Of a DNA stretch of 64,000 nucleotides, positions 58,601 through 64,000 are shown piece after piece. Position 1 is the stretch's first letter. Each line of letters starts with the position of its first letter. The notes under the pieces are model-generated. The model searched no databases and had not been told where the DNA came from. It was given only the letters and a program-made list of their open reading frames with translations. Made by a program: the position numbers and the translations under genes. The stretch covers positions 54,336,758 to 54,400,757 of the forward strand of contig OX485805.1 of the NCBI GenBank assembly GCA_950295325.1, written 5' to 3'. This stretch comes from Polytrichum commune (taxonomy: Eukaryota; Streptophyta; Polytrichopsida; Polytrichales; Polytrichaceae).

Positions 58601-59207
58601 CTGGGGCGAACCAACTTGTACATTGGTTCCTTGGAGGCAAGGGTTTAGGGGCGGTTTACACTATGGACCAAGAGCCATGACCATGAAATTCTAAAATCTG
58701 TGATTGGAGAGTAAAGTGCTCTTGGTCCCATTTGGCTTTACACTACCTTGAAAAAAGGAGAATGACCACTAACTTTGAGGTCCCCAAAAACTACTAAAAT
58801 CTGCCATTTGGATAATGTGCTATGGTCCAATGGGTTTTCCGTTGAGGCGAGGCAAAATGCTCGACTCAACGGAAATCAAGGGAGCCGTAAGGCTGAAAAT
58901 CAGCCATTGGCCGAATTTATTTTTTTAATATTTAATTTTCCCGAATTTTTTTGACGTTACTGTAGATCGTTGGGATAGAAATTAAAAAAATCAGCCCAAA
59001 GTTGTCCCGGTCCAAATCCACTTTACACTACAAGAGTGACCAAGCCACTCAAAAATCCATTTTTTATTTTTCATGGTCACGGCTCTTGGCCAAGAGCTGT
59101 GACCATGAAAATGATTTAATTTTCTTGGTCATGGCTCTTGGTCCATAGTGTAAACCGCCCCTTAGGCATCCAACAAGGAACGAGTGTATGGGTTGGTTTG
59201 TTCAAAT
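58601..59207. mobile_element. Middle element of the nest: small inverted-repeat MITE
   Basis: The arms GAACCAACTTGTACATTGGT then TCCTTGGAGGC (left, about 58608-58639) and, inverted, AACCAACCCATACACTCGTT then CCTTGTTGGATGCC (right, about 59165-59200) form a hairpin of roughly 40-base arms with diverged stems. It is flanked by CCCAATCAG and CCCAATCAA, compatible with a 9-base, Mutator-size duplication. A third element is inserted between its arms. Confidence 0.6.
58648..59161. mobile_element. Innermost element: PIF/Harbinger-like MITE with 36-bp perfect TIRs
   Basis: Both ends begin GGGGCGGTTTACACTATGGA and continue CCAAGAGCCATGACCA, a perfect 36-base inverted repeat. TTA stands on either side (58645-58647 and 59162-59164). 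The interior has a hairpin CCGTTGAGGCGAGG ... CTCGACTCAACGG near 58842-58872 and a second palindrome CATGGTCACGGCTCTTGGCC with its complement near 59070-59110. No frame encodes a transposase. Perfect TIRs and target site suggest that this is the youngest of the three. Confidence 0.9.
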
Positions 59208-59605
59208 CCTCCCAATCAAGACCCCGTCATCGGCAATTTGTAGGGTACCGAATTTCTATCACATTGGGACTAAAGTTCATCACGCCATAACCAATAATGT
59301 CATGACACATGTCCTAGTTTTAAGTGCCGAAGTGAGGAGGAACAAACATGTATGACAAACTCTAGACATTGGTAATATGTTCGGGTCAACTTTTGGCTTT
59401 AAAAAATTCATAATAATTTCAATTTAAGGAATAAAATTACTATAAACTTTTTTGTAATCCTCCTACTTTCTATCGTCCTACACGGGAATTCTTGTTTGCA
59501 CCGCCTTATAGTTCTCCAACTTTGGCGCATGATCTCTTGAGTGATTCTTTATGGACGCATCTATATATATATGGTGTGTACATTTTAGAGGAGGAAGCCA
59601 AGTCC

Positions 59606-59945
59606 TTTACACTACACTAAATATGAAATTTAGTGTTTGATACACTAAATATCACTAACCCTATGAAAGTAAATAACATTAAATGTAAACTCAAACACTA
59701 AATATCAACTATGGTCACATGTGGAAGTTGCATGCACGAATTTAGCGTTAGTAAGAATATGAGAAAAAAATTGACAATGATTAAAAGAGAAAGGAGGTGA
59801 CAGTAGGGTTAGTGGCAGCGCATTTATGTCTAACACTAATTACCAACGAATTGAAAATTAGTGTTGAGCAGGATAGGGTGGTAACAACACTAAATATAAT
59901 CAAACACTAAATATCATATCTAGTGCACTGATTATCAGGTCAAAT
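59606..59945. mobile_element. Palindromic-TIR MITE, copy g
   Basis: The left end is CACTACACTAAATATGAAAT then TTAGTGT, and the right end ACACTAAATATCATATCTAG then TGCACT. The interior repeats ACACTAAATATC three times and contains AACATTAAATGTAAACTC and GTGTTGAGCAGGATAG. It is a variant copy with extra short palindromes. Confidence 0.75.
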
Positions 59946-61685
59946 TCAACGCCTATTAGTATTGAAGTGCTGTCACGAAATATAGTATGATACATAATCA
60001 TTGAATTTTGAACTGTGGACTTTTAAATACTTAAAAATCTGAGATCCATCTTGATTTTATTGGGAACGGAAGAAGGTGTCAAGTTGGTAAGATTAAAGTA
60101 TATTTGAAGGAGTTCATGATGTGACCCTTCGGTTTTTAGCTTGAAAAAACTGAATACAATGCACTTGGGTGAGATATTTCCACAGAATCAAATAAAAACA
60201 GCATTGGTTTCGCGTTTACACCAACGTGAATGGGAGTACATTATTCTTTGCCTTGATCTTGTTTTATCAGTCTTCAAGGTAAGGTTACTTCTTTCCTTTC
60301 AAAAGGTTGGTTTCTTTGGGTGACTTGGTCATCAAGAGGGCTTACCTTCCAAGGAGACATTTTCAAACCAATACAAGCTAAAATGGAATTTTTTTAAAAC
60401 AAGATCAATACTCGATAATCAAAGAATTTATGTCAAATATTACAGTTGACTTCATCCTTTCCAATCTAGTCTTGTTCAATTATTGATTGGAGATGTGCTT
60501 TAGGCTATAATTACATCCAAATCTATGTCATGCGAGCCTCCTCTCCTATGGGTGAAATGTTCACAACACCCGCCGAGGGGGAGGGCGAATCGGGGGAGGG
60601 GAGGGTGAAAAAACTAAGTAATATTGTCTTGTTTGGAGGTTTCTATTATAAGCTAACTAAACCTTCTGAATAGGGGCCAAATCCCCGAATTGGTCTAGTG
60701 AACTGAAAATTGGGATAAGATGCTAACCAACCTATAGGGGTTATTTTTTACTATTGTTGCTTTGAAAGTTGTTGGAAAACCAAGTCGCCTCTTTGTTAGG
60801 GTACATCTAGCCTCACAAAGGTTGTGAAATTGCATAAATTACTTTGCTTTGCCATGCCTAAGATAAAGAAAAGAGTCCAAGTTTCTAGACTTGAACATAC
60901 ACAGACTTTTCTCTCCATAGTATTACACTATATATTGTGGCATTAAAATTGGTGTGCTATTATAAGTAGAGTGGTCTATGTGACTATTGCAAGACATTAG
61001 TGTGGCTTGATGAATAGTGTGGGCCTCAATAAATCAAATGTGTAGTGTAGTAGTTTATTAAAAAGAGATATATTAGACATTCATGCCTAATATAAATTGT
61101 ATACCAACCAATTAGTTTGTGGGTATAGAAGTTACTATCTATGTTTGTAGGTCACAGTTTGATCAAGGAGACATCACTTTTATGTCCTTTCAATCAATTA
61201 TGGGAGAGACATTAAATTTGAATTTTGGTAGGTTTTTCCTCATTAAAACATATTAACCCCTAAAAGCCAAGGCAAACATTTTTGTCCAGGTGCATTGCTT
61301 GACAATACCAACATACATGTTTAATTTTAATCTTATAAGTATGGACACATGACAATTTTAAATTTGTATGAACAATCTAAATTCTACAAACTTTCCATCC
61401 ATGCAATCAATTTTTATCATAAGAAGTGTTGATTTATGTTGATGAGCATTTGAATTGGACTGAAGAGATTTTAAGACAACTTTGGGGTGATTCTGCTTTG
61501 GCCTTGAGGATTTTAACATGTCCCTCACTAGCATGTGGATACATGTCCACATTGGAAGTTGTTTTCTTCATAATTTGTTCATCTCAATATGATAGGTTAT
61601 TTTGTGAAAAGGGGCACTATAGGATATGGTGGTTGCTCAACAATACATTGGTTTTCAATATGCATATTTAGGCTAGCCTACAATA
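59946..61685. other. AT-rich intergenic DNA
   Basis: No gene is supported. A purine-rich GC patch (GAGGGGGAGGGCGAATCGGG) lies at 60577-60605. A GTGTGG/CCACA-rich stretch near 60920-61030 resembles the MITE at 31844. Frames at 61358-61671 overlap on both strands and have no motif. Confidence 0.4.
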
Positions 61686-61687
61686 CA

Positions 61688-61905
61688 CAGTTTTTGGAAT
61701 AAATAGCGTCACTTACTATTCGGAGTTACAACGCCCAATGACTTTCTACTTATAGTTTCTTAAATCAAATAAATACAATGTTTATATTCTACAATGTCTA
61801 AGTAACCTTATTGATCTTTGTCACTAGAAAAGGATATCTATACCAAACTTTTATAAGATTGCATGAATTTTAATAATGAGTGACACTAAGTACCATAAAT
61901 GATAT
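61688..61905. mobile_element. Palindromic-TIR MITE family, short subfamily copy h
   Basis: The left end has AATAGCGTCACTTACTATTC then GGAGTTACAACGC. The right end has AATAATGAGTGACACTAAGT then ACCATAAATGATAT. The ACTTACTATTCGGARTTAYR words match copy f at 35998. The middle is diverged. Confidence 0.55.
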
Positions 61906-64000
61906 AATGACTTTCTAGATTCTCTCATTGGTTGAGATATGAGTGGCAATCCCACTTTGGATCACACAACATCAAAAGAATACTAGAAATTGGGTGAGAA
62001 AGTGACATAAAATCCTACATGTCCAATATGGACGATGTTTGGGTTCACATGAATTTTACAGCGAGACAACTCAAACAAATATTCTCGTTGTAAAATGAAG
62101 GCAATGGAGATTCTATATATTGCAACGTTTACTTTAACTTTAAATAGTGTGTCTCCAGTCAAAGCATTCTTCAAACCAAATCCCATGACGAACTTGGCTT
62201 CTAATAATAAGTGGATTAGAATCTCTCTTGGTCATGGCTTTAGACCGCCAACTATGACCACGAGTATCCTATATCACTTTTTCTCAAGGTCCTTAATCAT
62301 GTGTGTAAAACGACCCTCGATGTCATGGAAGTGAATCCTTTGTTTACTTCGAATGTTAGACTTAACATGGGACATGAGTTCAATTTTTTACTTTCTAAAT
62401 CCTAGGCATTAAGAAACAAACAAAATAAAACAAATTAAAACCAGACGAAAACAAATAAATAAAATTTGCTATGGAGTGGAAAGTGCATGAAAATGGCAAC
62501 TCCTCGAAGTGGATCTTATTTAGTCCACATTGACCACAAAACATGGTAAATTTTGGGAGAAATTGACCTTGATTACATGCTTATTTGCTAGGTCTAATTG
62601 GATTGTGAGCAACTCTTGTTGTAAAACGTTGCCTTGACTCTAATTTGAGTCCCATAATTGATCCAGAACATTGCAAGAGCATAATAATGCATATGGAAAT
62701 TCTTTGAAATTGGCAATTCCCCTTGAGTAGATGATTCTAGCACGGCTTCAAAATGTTTTTGGAGCGATGAAATGTGATACATGTTGTTTGTTGCCTAGTC
62801 TAATTGGATGGTTGGACTCACAACTGTTGTGAAACGTCATTGACTTGTTGTGACTTGGAACCCCAAATAATGGAATTGTGGTGTTATTCAAGAATTTCCG
62901 GGATAGATTGCGTGTTCAAAAAGTGTAATAATCTTAAGGTATGTATAAGACCCCCTTGTTAGACCCCGAGTACATTTTCGAGAGTGTCGGTAAAGCTCAC
63001 CTCCAATGTTGCAACAGGTTGGACCATATCACATTCAAAGGAGTCAACATTTACAAGTTCTTGGGAGTATTCCTCTTGGTTTGTGTGGGTGTTGGGATGA
63101 ATGAATTGATGTCATAATAAGGTCACATTTGAGAAGGCCAACTAAAAACAATTTATATTTTTTGCATCATTTTTGGGTAGCTAATGTTATAAGTTATAAG
63201 CGAGTCACATTTTTTAGTTCTTAGACATGTGCTATCTTTTCCTAGTTCAACTCATGGGTTATTTTATTATTCAAGTTACTCCTTTAATCATGGAAATCAT
63301 CATTGATTTCATAAATGAGCATCCTAGTATATACATACCTAACCCTCAAATCCTATGACTATGTTCCACCCAATCATATTGAAAATATTTGTGTGAATCA
63401 AATATTCCCAATCAATCACGTGGGAACCATGAGCCTGCGTTTATGGGACGTAGGTGCGGTTTAATTTGGCCTTTTCATGAGTTCAAAGCATTTGCCTTTG
63501 AAAAAGGTAAGTATTCTTCAAGGTCCCTCTCATTCTTATGATATCCACTTCATGACCTTACTTTCACACACACGCACACACACACACATGTGTATATATT
63601 TATAATTCGATTCAAATGTGAAGGAACACTATAATTACACTAGTGGCAACATTGATTTTGTCTTTCTTTCTTACTCAATCTTTAAATGACTAAGTGACTC
63701 CTCGGACTTTGCATTATACATGATTGCAATTTATGGTTGTTTATAATTGCAATTCAAAGCCATTGGTGTCAACTTGTACAATTACAAAAATCTAAATGAC
63801 TTGGTGGCCCTATTAATAAATTGAACCATAATTGTTATGAAGCAACATTGGAAAGAATTGATGCCATTTATGCATAATTAGTGCCAAAGGAGGATATATG
63901 GGAGCACAACACGATGGAATATATACTTGTGGACCACAAAAAGCGCCCCCTCTTCTTTAGGACCCCATTGCCATTAGAAACTTTGTTATTTTAGTTCTAT
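61906..64000. other. AT-rich intergenic DNA at the right edge
   Basis: No gene is supported. A local duplication involves TTGTTGTAAAACGTTGCCTT and TGTTGTGAAACGTCATTGAC, with TTGCTAGGTCTAATTGGATT and TTGCCTAGTCTAATTGGATG (about 220 bases apart near 62585-62840). A (CA)n stretch lies at about 63565-63588. Confidence 0.4.

Larger units (their letters stand above)
58573..59563 (-). mobile_element. GAGGCGCC-type MITE, copy 6, hosting a nested insertion
   Basis: The outer left piece (58573-58600) reads TACTAGAGGCACATGTTCCC then AATCAGG. The MITE resumes near 59208 with CCCAATCAAGACCCCGTCAT and continues through AATGTCATGACACATGTCCT, CTAGACATTGGTAATATGTT, CCTTATAGTTCTCCAAC and ends TTATGGACGCATCTA. 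CCCAATCA(G/A) on both sides of the interruption is a probable 9-base target duplication of the inserted element. Confidence 0.75.

Noticed and set aside
58242..58694. Opposed 94- and 110-codon frames
   Set aside because: They overlap each other on opposite strands and extend into MITE termini.
59190..59215. tRNA-like T-loop (GTTCAAATCC)
   Set aside because: No acceptor, D or anticodon stems can be formed around it, and it lies in the nested MITE.

Overview
This is nuclear DNA of a land plant, about one third G+C, gene-poor and crowded with decayed DNA transposons. The evidence is: two intron-bearing genes of the plant heavy-metal-associated (HMA) domain class, plant-type telomere motifs (CCCTAAA), consensus GT/AG splice sites, and many MITE families. 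Apart from a decayed reading frame of a type I know mainly from bacteria, nothing looks bacterial, and I see no operons, tRNA, rRNA or CRISPR. A non-seed plant (moss, liverwort or lycophyte) would fit the mix of pogo/Tigger and mariner/IS630 relics with a serine-hydrolase reading frame, but the species cannot be read from the sequence.

Layout. 0-1 kb: the middle of a spliced gene of unknown function on the minus strand, running off the left edge. 1-3.4 kb: unassigned repetitive DNA. 3.9-5.1 kb: a shattered serine beta-lactamase-family pseudogene. 6.0-9.5 kb: two pogo/Tigger transposons end to end, both defective. 11-16 kb: GTTAG-rich repeats, a MITE and a 1.04-kb near-perfect palindrome. 22.4-23.6 kb: a non-autonomous hAT element with intact 8-bp target duplication. 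30.9-31.5 kb: a dead mariner/IS630-like transposase. 33.9-35.7 kb: first HMA gene. 39.9-41.2 kb: a 1.3-kb foldback element, followed by a LINE reverse-transcriptase remnant. 44.7-45.1 kb: a 77-bp tandem repeat. 48-50.6 kb: nested and paired MITEs. 53.3-54.7 kb: second HMA gene. 55.9-56.8 kb: a GC-rich island and a small hairpin. 58.6-59.6 kb: a three-level nest of MITEs. The rest is AT-rich intergenic sequence.

The only genes that look intact and functional are the two HMA paralogs. They lie on the same strand about 19 kb apart. Both have a seven-codon first exon, a phase-0 intron of 0.5-0.6 kb, and one large second exon carrying an HMA metal-binding domain, Ser/Gly/Arg-rich repeats and a conserved His/Tyr-rich C-terminal block. 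Simple open frames place their starts wrongly, inside the intron.

The most unusual structure is a MITE family (about eight copies) whose terminal inverted repeats are each a palindrome, so every end can fold on its own. The relative ages of several insertions can be read from nesting. I found no multi-gene defence or metabolic system.
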